Assembly (NCBI GenBank): GCA_022843545.1
Contig: JALHNL010000006.1
Location: forward strand, 1-64,000
Reading direction: 5' to 3'
DNA from: Phycisphaerales bacterium
Lineage (GTDB): Bacteria > Planctomycetota > Phycisphaerae > Phycisphaerales > UBA1924
DNA length: 64,000 nt
The notes under the pieces are model-generated. The model did no database searches, had not been told where the DNA came from, and saw only the letters and a list, made by a program, of their open reading frames with translations. Made by a program: the position numbers and the translations under genes. Shown here piece after piece: positions 8,600 to 17,423 of the stretch. Position 1 is the stretch's first letter. Each line of letters starts with the position of its first letter.

Positions 8600-9808
8600 A
8601 TGGCTGGTCGGCTCATCGAAGGTTCGGCGATCATCGGTCAATCCGGCGGGCCCACCGCCGTCATCAACCAGTCCCTCGTCGGGGTCATCGAGGGCCTCCG
8701 CGGGCTCAAGCCCATCAAGCGGATCCTGGGCATGCGCCACGGCGTGACCGGGCTGATGAAGGGCATGGCCAACGTCGATCTGGGCGGGGTGAGCCACGAG
8801 ACGCTCGAGAAGATCGCCAAGACCCCCTCCAGCGCCCTGGGCTCCTCGCGCGACAAGCCCAACGAAGCCGACTGCACCAAGATCCTCGACGCCTGCCGGG
8901 CCAATGACGTCCGCTACTTCTTCTACATCGGCGGCAACGACAGCAGCGACACCTGCCGCATCGTCCACGAGATGGGCGTCAAGACCGGCTACGAACTCCG
9001 CTGCTTCCACGTGCCCAAGACCGTGGACAACGACCTGATGATGAACGACCACACCCCGGGCTTCGGCTCCGCGGCCCGCTACGTCGCCATGGCCTTCATG
9101 GCCGACGACTGCGACAACCGCTCGCTCCCGGGGATCAAGATCAACGTCATCATGGGACGCAACGCCGGCTTTCTCACCGCCGCCAGCGCGCTGGCCCGCC
9201 ACGGCGAGGGCGACGGCCCCCACCTCATCTACCTCCCCGAGGTGCCCTTTGACGTGGACCGCTTCGTCGCGGAGGTCGAGGAGAAGTTCCGCGCCACGGG
9301 CCGCTGCCAGATCGCCGTCAGCGAGGGGATCAAGGACAAGACCGGCAAGGACATCGGCGCGTCGCTGATCGCCGGCGCGCAGACCGACGCCCACGGCAAC
9401 GCCCAGCTCTCCGGCTCGGGCGCGCTGGGCGACATGCTCGCCAACCTCATCAAGACGCGGATCAAGACCCCCAGCGGCAAGGCCCCCCGCGTCCGCGCCG
9501 ACACCCTGGGCTACCTCCAGCGCTGCTGGCCCGAGCCCAGCCACGTCGACGCCGCCGAGGCCCGACAGGTGGGCACCAAGGCCGCCAGCGAAGCCGCGCA
9601 GGGCGCCACCGACGGCAGCGTGGCCATCGTCCGCCTGAGCAACCATCCTTACAAGATCGAGAAGCGGCTGGTGAAGCTCGGCGACGTCGCCGCCAAGACC
9701 CGCGTCATGCCCGCCGAGTTCATCAACGGCACCCACGACGTGACCCGCGCCTTCATCGAGTACTGCCGCCCGCTGGTGGGCGAGTTGCCGCACTTTGCGA
9801 GGCTGTGA
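8600..9808 (+). CDS. pfp: 6-phosphofructokinase, PPi-dependent type
   Basis: The 402-residue cytoplasmic enzyme phosphorylates fructose 6-phosphate. The phosphofructokinase fold is shown by IIGQSGGPTAVINQS (N-terminal Gly loop), YIGGNDSSDT, PKTVDNDL with the catalytic Asp, GFGSAARY, and GRNAGFLTAASA. In ATP-dependent enzymes the second motif is GGDGS and PKTIDND has Gly instead of Lys. An Asp in place of that Gly, together with PKTVDND, is the pattern of pyrophosphate-dependent enzymes. The ATG at 8600 follows a GAAAGGA ribosome site. The reaction would be reversible in glycolysis and gluconeogenesis. The donor assignment is inferred from motifs. Confidence 0.9.
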   Translation: MAGRLIEGSAIIGQSGGPTAVINQSLVGVIEGLRGLKPIKRILGMRHGVTGLMKGMANVDLGGVSHETLEKIAKTPSSALGSSRDKPNEADCTKILDACRANDVRYFFYIGGNDSSDTCRIVHEMGVKTGYELRCFHVPKTVDNDLMMNDHTPGFGSAARYVAMAFMADDCDNRSLPGIKINVIMGRNAGFLTAASALARHGEGDGPHLIYLPEVPFDVDRFVAEVEEKFRATGRCQIAVSEGIKDKTGKDIGASLIAGAQTDAHGNAQLSGSGALGDMLANLIKTRIKTPSGKAPRVRADTLGYLQRCWPEPSHVDAAEARQVGTKAASEAAQGATDGSVAIVRLSNHPYKIEKRLVKLGDVAAKTRVMPAEFINGTHDVTRAFIEYCRPLVGELPHFARL

Positions 9809-9911
9809 GCGTGCTGCAAGGCTTTGTCTAGCCTGCACTTACGAAAGATCTTGCTAATTTTGACAGTCAGGACTTGCCCCCCCCCCTACCGATATCCTGT
9901 ATATTGGGGGC

Positions 9912-11009
9912 ATGCTCTGCCTTATTGCAGCCGCCGTCGTATCCGTAGTTGCTGCCTCACCAGATCAGGTGGAGACGTTTGAGCAGTGGTGGGCGGATTC
10001 GATCAACGGCGCCGAGTCCAGAGTCAAGTTGGCGGGATATGGAGCGGAGTTCACATTCGCGTTTACCTACCCCATGCCGCCGGAAGGCTTGGAAGCGCTG
10101 CGCGAAAGCATCAAGAACAAGCCCGATCATCCGGCGTGGATGACGATCCAGCGTCTTGAGAAGCAGCAGCGCGAAGGCCCGCAGGTCACGAATGTCTCGG
10201 TTTGGCGTGATCTTGAAGGCAACATGGGACGCGCGAACACCACGAGCGGCTCGTCGGATTGGACAGACTTTGCGACACGTCCCGACGGCGAATGGATGTT
10301 GACGCCAAAGACACTGCACCTCAAGCCCGGGGCATCTGAGTCCGGGCAGAACAGCCTGCGCCTCGTCGTAGAGGGCTATGGAAACCACATCCGGGCACTG
10401 TTGTCCAACGGGTTTGAAGTCCTGACTCGGACCGGGGCCAAGCCAGACGATGCTCCCCGGCTGCTGGCTGACGGTCGCTGGGCCGGCATCTGGACGACGG
10501 AGTCGGGCGGAGTGGTCACCCAAGTCTCCGTTGAAGGCAATTTCGATCGTCTGACCGGAGTCGGGCGGATGCTCCGACTTGTCTACAAGTCGACGCCGAA
10601 GAGCGGTCTTCCGCGTGAAGAGACCACTTGGTTCGAGGATTTTCGATCCACGATCTTGGGCGAACTGCCGCACCGAACGGTGTACTCTGCAAGTTCCACC
10701 GAGCCGACCAAGGAGACCCGGCTGCTGAGCATCCGTCCCGTCTCCAAAGATCAGCTGAAAGACCTTACCGCTGATCCGGCACCCGACAAGCCCGACCCAG
10801 CGCGCGGAAGCCTCACTTTCAAGTCGATCAGAAACGAACGAGCACTCCAGGCGGTGCCGGATCGAGGTGCCGTAAAGGAGGACGCTTCCCAGGAGTCTTC
10901 ATCTGCCTCGCTTCGTGGCGCACCTCACTCAGGCCTGGTCATCGCCGGCTGGTCGCTCGCGGCAGCGGTTCTCGGCTACCTGGCATGGTCATTCTTCCGT
11001 CGTCGATAG
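9912..11009 (+). CDS. Envelope protein of unknown function with signal peptide and C-terminal membrane anchor
   Basis: The 365-residue protein has a hydrophobic N-terminus (MLCLIAAAVVSVVAA) and ends with a single membrane segment followed by Arg residues (VIAGWSLAAAVLGYLAWSFFRRR). The soluble part in between should face the periplasm. I recognise no domain. It starts a three-gene run: the next gene begins 7 bp after its stop and the third overlaps the second. Directly upstream are a run of 10 C residues (9877-9886) and TATATT at 9900-9905, placed so that transcription could begin at or very near the start codon. Being in an operon with a prepilin-type fusion hints at a role in secretion or envelope assembly, but this is only context. 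Confidence 0.75.
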   Translation: MLCLIAAAVVSVVAASPDQVETFEQWWADSINGAESRVKLAGYGAEFTFAFTYPMPPEGLEALRESIKNKPDHPAWMTIQRLEKQQREGPQVTNVSVWRDLEGNMGRANTTSGSSDWTDFATRPDGEWMLTPKTLHLKPGASESGQNSLRLVVEGYGNHIRALLSNGFEVLTRTGAKPDDAPRLLADGRWAGIWTTESGGVVTQVSVEGNFDRLTGVGRMLRLVYKSTPKSGLPREETTWFEDFRSTILGELPHRTVYSASSTEPTKETRLLSIRPVSKDQLKDLTADPAPDKPDPARGSLTFKSIRNERALQAVPDRGAVKEDASQESSSASLRGAPHSGLVIAGWSLAAAVLGYLAWSFFRRR

Positions 11010-11016
11010 GGAGTTC

Positions 11017-11394
11017 ATGATGCGAACATGTTTGACAAAGGCGTGCTTGGCAGGAATCTGCTTCGGAACCGCGGGCGCGGTCGCGCTCGCCACGGACTGT
11101 CGGCTGGACAGCGCGGTGGATTGCTGCGAAAGAACCACGTTGTTCCAGTTCTACGCCAGCAGCGCGCCGCCGGAGTGTCCGCCGCTGGCCTTCTCCTCTC
11201 CTTGGTTGCCGAGGACCATCCCCCACGAAAACGGCTACACGGCCATTCAGATCACGGAGGATGTGTGCGGGTTCGTGTACTTCTCACTTGAGAACGGCTT
11301 CTGCGTGCAGTCTCCGCCGCAGTACACCTATTGCCACGGCAACCGTGTCGCTGACAACTCCATCCCCTCCAATGGCGGCGGCGCCAACCCGTGA
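11017..11394 (+). CDS. Small Cys-rich exported protein
   Basis: The start is one of two consecutive ATGs at 11017 and 11020, with GGGAG at 11009-11013 overlapping the end of the previous gene. The product is about 125 residues with a signal peptide (MMRTCLTKACLAGICFGTAGAVALA). The mature part has several cysteines (DCRLDSAVDCCER, PECPPL, EDVCGFVY, TYCHGN), which suggests disulfides outside the cytoplasm. No family is recognised. Its stop codon overlaps the GTG start of the next gene (GTGA), so the two are translationally coupled. That partner has a MauE-like CxC membrane domain, which could fit a thiol-redox link. Confidence 0.7.
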   Translation: MMRTCLTKACLAGICFGTAGAVALATDCRLDSAVDCCERTTLFQFYASSAPPECPPLAFSSPWLPRTIPHENGYTAIQITEDVCGFVYFSLENGFCVQSPPQYTYCHGNRVADNSIPSNGGGANP

Positions 11395-12614
11395 CGCGGC
11401 TGGCAACCATCCTGGCCCACACGGGGATGGCCTTCCTGACGCTCTCGGCCCTCTTCAAACTCGCCGACCTTGAAGCGCTCCGGAGCGCGCTGGCGCAGTG
11501 GGCAATCATCCCGCCTTGGCTCCAGTCGATCCTGACCGTGAGCGTGCCGTCGCTCGAACTGCTGATCAGCGGGTCGTGGTTCGTGGGAAGACAGCGTCGC
11601 CATGCGCTCGCCGGGCTGGCGCTCGTCGGGTGCTTTACGCTCGGCTTCGCCGTCGAGTTGATCATCAACCCGCGGGTCAAGTCGTGCGGCTGCATGGGCT
11701 CGCTCACCCAAGACACCTGGCTGGAATCCCCGCCCGCGGTCTTCGTCCGCAACGGCGCGCTCATGGCCGCGTTCGCCTTCGCGGCTTGGAAGGCGGGCTC
11801 ACGAACACGTCCGGTCGCGCCGGATGCACCCGTTCAGCCGCGCCATGCACACGCGCGCTCCGCCTTCACCATCATCGAAGTCCTCTGCGTCATCGTTCTC
11901 ATCGGCCTGATCGCCGTGCTCATCATGCCCACGCTCGGGATCATCCGCGACATGGGCCGGCAGGCCGTCTCGCTCTCCAACCTGCGGTCGCACGCGGCGG
12001 TCTTCAACGCCTACACCAACGACTACAAGGAGGCCTGGCCCTACTACACCGATCCCGACGCCACGCTCAGCGTGCTGCGCAGCCAGCGCAACAACATCGC
12101 GCGGTCCGTCGTGTATTTCGGGCTCTTCAACCGCTGGCACCTGGCGATGCTCGACGACTATTACGAGGGGCAAGCCCGGTCGGCGGTGTTCAATCAGCCT
12201 CAGGCCTCATGGGCCGTGCCCCAGGGGGCCTACACGTGGAGCACGTACCAGTACCCGTGTGTGTTTCTGATGGCGCATGAATTCTGGAACCCGCGCACTC
12301 GCGAGGCGCCGGCACGGCCCCAGCTGCGCGCCACCCGGGCGGGCGACGTCACGTGGCCCGCCGCCAAGACGCTGCTCGTCGGGTTTCACTCGACTGATGA
12401 CCAGGCCAGTGTGGGCTCCCGGGTCATGAGCGGGCGGCGCGAGTTCGCCTTCGTGGCTGGTCACGCTGAGCAGGTGGCCGCGGGTCGATACACCTTGGGA
12501 TATGTCACCGGCGAAGGGGTCAGCACCCCCCTCTCGACCCACGCCACTTCGGGCAACCCGCCGGGCCTCCACACCATCGACGGCGTCCGCGGGCGGGATG
12601 TGATCGGCGACTGA
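11391..12614 (+). CDS. MauE/DoxX-like membrane domain fused to a prepilin-type protein
   Basis: The 407-residue protein starts at a GTG overlapping the upstream TGA. Residues 1-135 form a four-helix membrane domain with SCGCMG (C99, C101), the arrangement seen in MauE-type proteins. After an Arg/His/Pro linker comes a prepilin N-terminus, SAFTIIEVLCVIVLIGLIAV: cleavage would be before F159, with Glu at +5 (E163) and Ala rather than the usual Gly at -1. The C-terminal part (about 180-407) looks like the globular domain of planctomycete pseudopilin-like proteins. If a prepilin peptidase cuts here, one ORF yields two proteins. An assembly error is unlikely, because the frame is open with no stops across the junction. 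Confidence 0.8.
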   Translation: MTRLATILAHTGMAFLTLSALFKLADLEALRSALAQWAIIPPWLQSILTVSVPSLELLISGSWFVGRQRRHALAGLALVGCFTLGFAVELIINPRVKSCGCMGSLTQDTWLESPPAVFVRNGALMAAFAFAAWKAGSRTRPVAPDAPVQPRHAHARSAFTIIEVLCVIVLIGLIAVLIMPTLGIIRDMGRQAVSLSNLRSHAAVFNAYTNDYKEAWPYYTDPDATLSVLRSQRNNIARSVVYFGLFNRWHLAMLDDYYEGQARSAVFNQPQASWAVPQGAYTWSTYQYPCVFLMAHEFWNPRTREAPARPQLRATRAGDVTWPAAKTLLVGFHSTDDQASVGSRVMSGRREFAFVAGHAEQVAAGRYTLGYVTGEGVSTPLSTHATSGNPPGLHTIDGVRGRDVIGD

Positions 12615-12651
12615 GCCGGGTTCAAGAAGCGCGGCTATCCCGTGATGGCGT

Positions 12652-14049
12652 TTGGCGATTGGGTCGGTCGGCCATCCGGTCTGTCGGACACGTGTTCTAC
12701 TCTTGCCCATCGACCGCCCCTTTGACATCGCGATCATCGGTGCCGGCGCCGCGGGGCTCATGGCGGCCATCTGGGCGGGGCGCGAGGCGCGGGCGCGGGG
12801 TCGGCCCCTCTCCATCGTCGCCCTTGACGGCGCACGCAAGCTCGGCGCCAAGATCCTGGTGGCCGGGGGCGGGCGGTGCAACGTCACGCACCACGCCGTG
12901 GATGAGTCCGCGTACAGCGGGTCTACCCGCCCCGCGATCCGCAAGGTGCTGCGCGCGTTTGACGTGCCCGCGACGGTCGCTTTTTTCCGCGAACTGCACG
13001 TTGAACTCAAGCGCGAGGAGACGGGCAAGCTCTTCCCCGTCACCGACGACGCCCACACCGTGCTGAACGCGCTGGTGGGTGAGTGCGTGAGCGTGGGCGC
13101 GGGTCTCTGGCACCCGTGGCGCGTCGAGTCGGTCACGCGCACGGGCGATCTGTTCCAGATCACCCGTCGCCCGCCCCAGCCCGGCGAGGTCGCGCCGTTG
13201 CTTGAGCGGCCGGGCGTTTTGCTCGCCCGGCGCGTGATCCTGGCCACGGGGGGCATGGCCCTGCCCAAGACCGGCTCCGACGGCGCGGGCTACGGCTTCG
13301 CCCGCGCGCTGGGGCACAGCGTCACGCCGCTGGTGTACCCCGCGCTGGTGCCGCTGCTGTTGCCCGAGGGCCACCCGCTGCGCGCGCTCTCGGGCATCGC
13401 CACGCCGGCGACGTTGACCGTCCGGTCGGGCGCGGGCAAGCACCTGGCCCAGGCCGACGGCCCGCTCTTGTGCACCCACTTCGGGCTTTCGGGTCCCGCG
13501 CCGCTGGACATCTCGCGGCATCTTCACGCCGCCCGCGCGGCTGACCCGGCCGCCACGCTCGTGGTGAACTGGCTGCCCGGGTGGACCCCGGATCGGCTGG
13601 ACGCCGCGCTGGCGGGGCTCCGGGGTGTGGCCATCGGACGGTGGGTGATGCAGCAGGGGTTGCCCGAGCGGTTGGCCCGGGCGCTGGTGGAGCGTGCCGG
13701 CATCGACCCCGCCTCGGGCGGCGAGCACCTGCCCAAGGACCGCCGGCGCACGCTGGTCTCCACCCTCACCGCGCTGCCGTTGCCCGTCACGGGTGACCGG
13801 GGGTTCACGTACGCGGAGGTGACCGCGGGCGGCGTGCCGCTGAGCGAGATTCACCTGGACACCATGGAGTCGCGCGTGTGCCCGGGCCTGCACGTCATCG
13901 GGGAAATCTGCGACGTGGACGGGCGGATCGGCGGCTTCAACTTTCAGTGGGCCTGGGCGTCGGGATACCTCGCGGGGAAGGCCGCCGCCGGGGCGACCTT
14001 GCCCGAAGCTGAGCCGGCGTCGCCCGACGCCGCCCAGCCCAAAAACTGA
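12652..14049 (+). CDS. NAD(P)/FAD-dependent oxidoreductase, HI0933/BaiN family
   Basis: The 465-residue flavoprotein has an N-terminal Rossmann FAD motif (IAIIGAGAAGLMAA), GRCNVTH, GGMALPKTGSDGAGYGFARALGH, THFGLSGPAPLDISR, and the C-terminal family signature EICDVDGRIGGFNFQWAWASGY. These are hallmarks of the HI0933/BaiN group, cytoplasmic flavin enzymes whose physiological substrates are mostly unknown. The ATG at 12652 gives 17 extra residues before the conserved start. A TTG at 12703 would begin right at the FAD domain, and neither has a strong ribosome site. It is followed 85 bp later by a bactofilin gene. Confidence 0.9.
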   Translation: MAIGSVGHPVCRTRVLLLPIDRPFDIAIIGAGAAGLMAAIWAGREARARGRPLSIVALDGARKLGAKILVAGGGRCNVTHHAVDESAYSGSTRPAIRKVLRAFDVPATVAFFRELHVELKREETGKLFPVTDDAHTVLNALVGECVSVGAGLWHPWRVESVTRTGDLFQITRRPPQPGEVAPLLERPGVLLARRVILATGGMALPKTGSDGAGYGFARALGHSVTPLVYPALVPLLLPEGHPLRALSGIATPATLTVRSGAGKHLAQADGPLLCTHFGLSGPAPLDISRHLHAARAADPAATLVVNWLPGWTPDRLDAALAGLRGVAIGRWVMQQGLPERLARALVERAGIDPASGGEHLPKDRRRTLVSTLTALPLPVTGDRGFTYAEVTAGGVPLSEIHLDTMESRVCPGLHVIGEICDVDGRIGGFNFQWAWASGYLAGKAAAGATLPEAEPASPDAAQPKN

Positions 14050-14134
14050 ACCCGGGTCGAGCGGGTGGCCGATCTCTCGGCAACAACGGCGCACCCGCGC
14101 ACTTCCCGCGCGGGCCCGGTGCAGGAGAAGGTCC

Positions 14135-14656
14135 ATGCCCAGCGGCGGTGAAGCCACAACCGTGATCGGCCCCGACACTCACATCAAGGGCGAGATTGTC
14201 TTCTCGTCCGCGGCCAAGGTTCTCGGCAAGATTGACGGCCAGATCGCTGCGCAAGGCCGCCTGGAGATCGGCTCCGGCGCGGTCTGCCAGGCCACGATCC
14301 AGGCGACGACGCTGATCGTCGAAGGCACCGTGGAGGGCAACGTGCTGGCCCGCGAGCGGCTTGAGCTCACCCCCACCGCGATCATCAAGGGCGACATCGT
14401 CGCGGCCAAACTCATGGTCGCCGAGGGTGCGACGTTCAGCGGTCAGTGCACCGTCGGCGAGTCGGCTGTTCGCGGCCACGCCCCGGCCGAGGCCCCGCGT
14501 GCCGTCCGCTCCGCCCCCTTCACCCCTCCCACCGCTGCCACCCCGACCATCACCACCCGCCCCGCCGCCTCGCCCGACCTTGAGGGCGCGCTCGCCGGGC
14601 TGGAGAGCAAGCTCGCCGGCTTCGCCAAGGCCAAGGCCCTGAACGGCGAGCACTGA
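14135..14656 (+). CDS. Bactofilin family protein
   Basis: The 173-residue protein has the bactofilin core (about 8-110): short beta-helix turns such as TVIGPDTHIKGEI, AAKVLGKIDGQI, GRLEIGSGAV and LIVEGTVEGNV. Disordered Pro/Thr/Ala-rich sequence and a short C-terminal helix follow. Bactofilins polymerise without nucleotide into filaments at the membrane and act in cell shape and polarity. The ATG has CAGGAGAAGG upstream. A hairpin terminator lies about 75 bp beyond the stop, and a second bactofilin-like gene and a coiled-coil gene follow on the same strand, which suggests a cytoskeletal cluster. Confidence 0.9.
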   Translation: MPSGGEATTVIGPDTHIKGEIVFSSAAKVLGKIDGQIAAQGRLEIGSGAVCQATIQATTLIVEGTVEGNVLARERLELTPTAIIKGDIVAAKLMVAEGATFSGQCTVGESAVRGHAPAEAPRAVRSAPFTPPTAATPTITTRPAASPDLEGALAGLESKLAGFAKAKALNGEH

Positions 14657-14730
14657 ATCGACCTCCCGCCCGGGCCGGCGTGCTTACGCCCCGCCGAGTC
14701 CCGGGCAATCAGGACACTGTCCGTCCGCGA

Positions 14731-14763
14731 GCAACCCGGGCCAGCCCCGGGTTGTTCGCTTTT
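14731..14763 (+). terminator. Rho-independent terminator after the bactofilin gene
   Basis: A 9-bp perfect stem (14732-14740 with 14746-14754) and a 5-base loop are followed by GTTCGCTTTT. It lies 75 bp after the bactofilin stop and before the next gene. Confidence 0.7.
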
Positions 14764-14858
14764 GCGGCCGGCGCGTCTGAGCCGGTGTGCCCGTCGCTCA
14801 GGTTCACCGCCACCAGCGCCCCAGTGGCCACTGGCTCGCCGTTTGCGATAAGCCGGTC

Positions 14859-15251
14859 GTGACCGCGCTGCGCGATGTTCGCTGTGTCAAGTGTGGGTGG
14901 GACTTTCAGGTCCCCACCCGTGCCTCCGTGCTGACCTGCCCGGGCTGCTATCAGCGTGTGCGGGTGGAGGACATCGTCATCAACTCGGCGGTCATCGAAC
15001 GCTCCCTGGAGACCTGCGGGCGACTGCTGATCGACCGGCGGGGAGCGGTGCGCGCCGGGCGGCTGGCCGCAGGGGTCTGCATCGAGATCCTCGGAGAGGT
15101 CACCGCGACGGAAGTCGTCGCCGAGCGCCTGTACATCGGGCCAAAGGGCCGGCTGCTGGGCGACTGCCGGGCGGGGGCCGCGATCATCGAGCCCGGGGCG
15201 GTCATCGCGGGCGGGCGCTTCAGTGTGGGGCCGGTGAAGTCCGCGGGATAG
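14859..15251 (+). CDS. Zinc-ribbon polymer-forming (bactofilin-like) protein
   Basis: The protein begins with a zinc ribbon (CVKCGWDF ... LTCPGCYQRV, two CxxC pairs). A run of beta-helix turns of bactofilin type follows: INSAVIERSLETCGRLLI, GAVRAGRLAAGVCIEILGEV, AERLYIGPKGRLLGDCRAG. The GTG at 14859 places the ribbon at the N-terminus; an in-frame GTG at 14787 would add 24 residues that look non-conserved. It is probably a companion filament protein to the upstream bactofilin, with the ribbon as a binding module. The function is inferred from fold and position only. Confidence 0.65.
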   Translation: MTALRDVRCVKCGWDFQVPTRASVLTCPGCYQRVRVEDIVINSAVIERSLETCGRLLIDRRGAVRAGRLAAGVCIEILGEVTATEVVAERLYIGPKGRLLGDCRAGAAIIEPGAVIAGGRFSVGPVKSAG

Positions 15252-15354
15252 CCGCGCCGGTTTTGCGGAGTCCGGCGGCGGTCGGCCGATGATTCCCAGC
15301 CAGAGCGCGGAGGTTGCGCTCATCGCGCACCCGAGCGACCGGGCGGAGGATGTC

Positions 15355-16791
15355 ATGGCGGATCAAGGGCGGCGGAGCCCCCTGAGTTCGAGCGGTGCGG
15401 CGGTCACGAGCCTCGAGAGCGGCTCGGCCGAGGTCATTCAGGAGGTCTTCCTGTCACCCCGCGTGGTGGACCGCGAGGCCTTCAACGACTTCTCGGGTTC
15501 ACTCCGGAAGCTGATCGAGGAAGCGGCGGAGCAGCGGGCGGCGCTGCGCGAGGCCGCCGCGGGCGCCACCACCGCCCAGCAGGCCCTAAAGGACGCGGCG
15601 GGGAAGAACCAGCCCAAACTGGAAGCCGCGATCCGCGCCCTTCAACTGCTCGACCAGCGCGCGGGCGATGCCGAGCGGGCGCTCTCCGCGGCGCGCGAGA
15701 CCTCCGCCGGCCTCCAAGCCGCGCGCGACGAAATCCTGGACCTGGCCCGTCAGAAGGGCGACGCACTCGCGGAGCGGATCGGCTCGCTGGTGAGCGCGGG
15801 CGAGGCGCGGCTCACGACCGTGCTGGAGCGCGCCGAGGCGACGGCCCGAACGCGATTCGATGAGTTCGAGTCTCGCGCCCGCGCCGCCGAGGAGCGGCTC
15901 GCCAAGTTGCTGGAACACGCCGAGTCCGCCGCCTCGCGCCTGGGCGAACAGGCCGAGACCCGCGTCACGCACGCCGAAGCCAGGCTGACCCGCAAGATGG
16001 CGGAACTGGAGGCGTGGTCGGCGGACTTCCTGCGCCGCTGCGAGGATCGCGTCGCCGAGGAACAGGACCGCGCCGCCGCCACCGGCCAGGACCTCATGCG
16101 GCAGACGGCCGACGCCCACGCGCAGGCCGAGTCCATCTCCGCCGATCTGCGCGTGCTGATCACCCGGGGCGAATCGCTGACCGCGCCGGACGCGCCGGGC
16201 TCTCTCTCCGCGGCTATCACGTCGGCCATGGGCCTTCGCGATGAGACCGCCCGCGCCGCAAGTGAAGCGGCCCGGAGCATCGAGCACGCCCGCGCCGCCA
16301 GCGCGGAGCTCGCCGACTCCATCGCCGCCCACAGCGACCAGATCGACCACCTCTCAGAAGTCTCCGAGTCGCTCCGCGAAGCCGTGGCGCGGACGCTGAA
16401 GGCCGCGGCGGACGCCGAGGCGGGGCTTGAGAAGCGTCAGCACGCCCTCCGCGCCGCGATCACGATCCCGCTGGTTGAGCTCAACAGCATCGGCGATGAG
16501 CTGCGCAACCAGCTCGCATCCATCCTGGCCCAGGCCCAGCAGCAGCACGCCGCAAGCAAAACTCTCCGCGAGCAGACCGGCGAGGTCATGCTCCGCCTCG
16601 ACGAACTGGTGACCCGCCTTGAACCCTGGCGGCCGCTGCTTCTGGAGGGCTCGACGGACATCCCCGCGCCGATCCGCGATCTCATCCAGGGCGTGCGCAC
16701 CGAACTGGGCGCCGACCTGCGGACGATCGCCGCGGCGATGGGCGAGGTGAGCACACGGGCCTCGCGCCTGGCGGGTGGACCGGGCCGCTAG
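15355..16791 (+). CDS. Long coiled-coil protein
   Basis: The 478-residue protein is almost wholly alpha-helical coiled coil from about residue 40 to 470, rich in Ala, Glu, Arg and Leu, with no membrane segment and no ATP-binding motif. I prefer the ATG at 15355, which has GCGGAGGA upstream; an ATG at 15289 would add 22 residues. It follows the two bactofilin-type genes on the same strand and may be a cytoskeletal scaffold or partner. No specific family is recognised, and coiled coils of this composition give poor homology signals. Confidence 0.7.
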   Translation: MADQGRRSPLSSSGAAVTSLESGSAEVIQEVFLSPRVVDREAFNDFSGSLRKLIEEAAEQRAALREAAAGATTAQQALKDAAGKNQPKLEAAIRALQLLDQRAGDAERALSAARETSAGLQAARDEILDLARQKGDALAERIGSLVSAGEARLTTVLERAEATARTRFDEFESRARAAEERLAKLLEHAESAASRLGEQAETRVTHAEARLTRKMAELEAWSADFLRRCEDRVAEEQDRAAATGQDLMRQTADAHAQAESISADLRVLITRGESLTAPDAPGSLSAAITSAMGLRDETARAASEAARSIEHARAASAELADSIAAHSDQIDHLSEVSESLREAVARTLKAAADAEAGLEKRQHALRAAITIPLVELNSIGDELRNQLASILAQAQQQHAASKTLREQTGEVMLRLDELVTRLEPWRPLLLEGSTDIPAPIRDLIQGVRTELGADLRTIAAAMGEVSTRASRLAGGPGR

Positions 16792-16811
16792 CTCGATGGC
16801 GGACGTCGAGG

Positions 16812-17411
16812 CTACGGGCGATTCGCCAACTGCTCCCGCGCCCACGCTCGCCACTGGGGCGTTGAGCCGTTCATCGCGATTTGCTCCAGGCGCTCGCGGG
16901 TACGGGGGCCCCGTTTGTCGAGGCGGATCGTGAGGCTCGAGTGCGCCTGGAGCGCGGGCAGGTAGCCCGGGCTCGCCTCGATCGCCGACTCGTATGCCGC
17001 CAGAGCCGCCGGGAACCTGCCCGCGGACTCGAAAGCAAACCCGAGGTTGAACCGGGGTTCGGGCTGACCGGGCATGAGTTTGGACGCCCACTCCAGTTCC
17101 GAGGCGGCCTCAAAGAGCGCGGGCGGCGACTGGGCGAGCAGGAGCGAACCGAGGTTGTTGCGAGCCGGGCCGAAGTACGGATCGGCCTGAATCGACTCGC
17201 GCAGCAGCGCCTCGACGCGGGCCGGGTCAGCCGGGCTCGCGGCCTTGCTCTCCTCGAAGAGCGCGACGGCGCGGGCTCGGGAGTCTCCCCCTGTGGTCGG
17301 CAGATCCGGGCTGGAGTGCAGCGAAGCGCATCCAGGCAACTGGGCCATCGCCACCGCGCCGATCGCGACCACCACCGTCATCTTTGCTCTTGGCACGAGA
17401 ACTCGACGCAT
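16812..17411 (-). CDS. TPR lipoprotein at the end of the secretion operon
   Basis: The 199-residue protein has a lipoprotein signal with lipobox LPGC (C28), then tetratricopeptide-type helices (about 45-160) with ADPYFGPARNNLGSLLL, PEPRFNLGFAFESAGRFPAALAAYESAI and PGYLPALQAH. It should sit in the outer membrane or periplasm. It is the last gene of a tightly packed minus-strand operon, starting 12 bp after the stop of the M/PilO-like gene. In position and type it resembles PilF/PilW-like pilotins that help assemble secretins. That role is inferred. Confidence 0.8.
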   Translation of the reverse strand: MRRVLVPRAKMTVVVAIGAVAMAQLPGCASLHSSPDLPTTGGDSRARAVALFEESKAASPADPARVEALLRESIQADPYFGPARNNLGSLLLAQSPPALFEAASELEWASKLMPGQPEPRFNLGFAFESAGRFPAALAAYESAIEASPGYLPALQAHSSLTIRLDKRGPRTRERLEQIAMNGSTPQWRAWAREQLANRP

Positions 17412-17423
17412 GCAGCAGACCCT

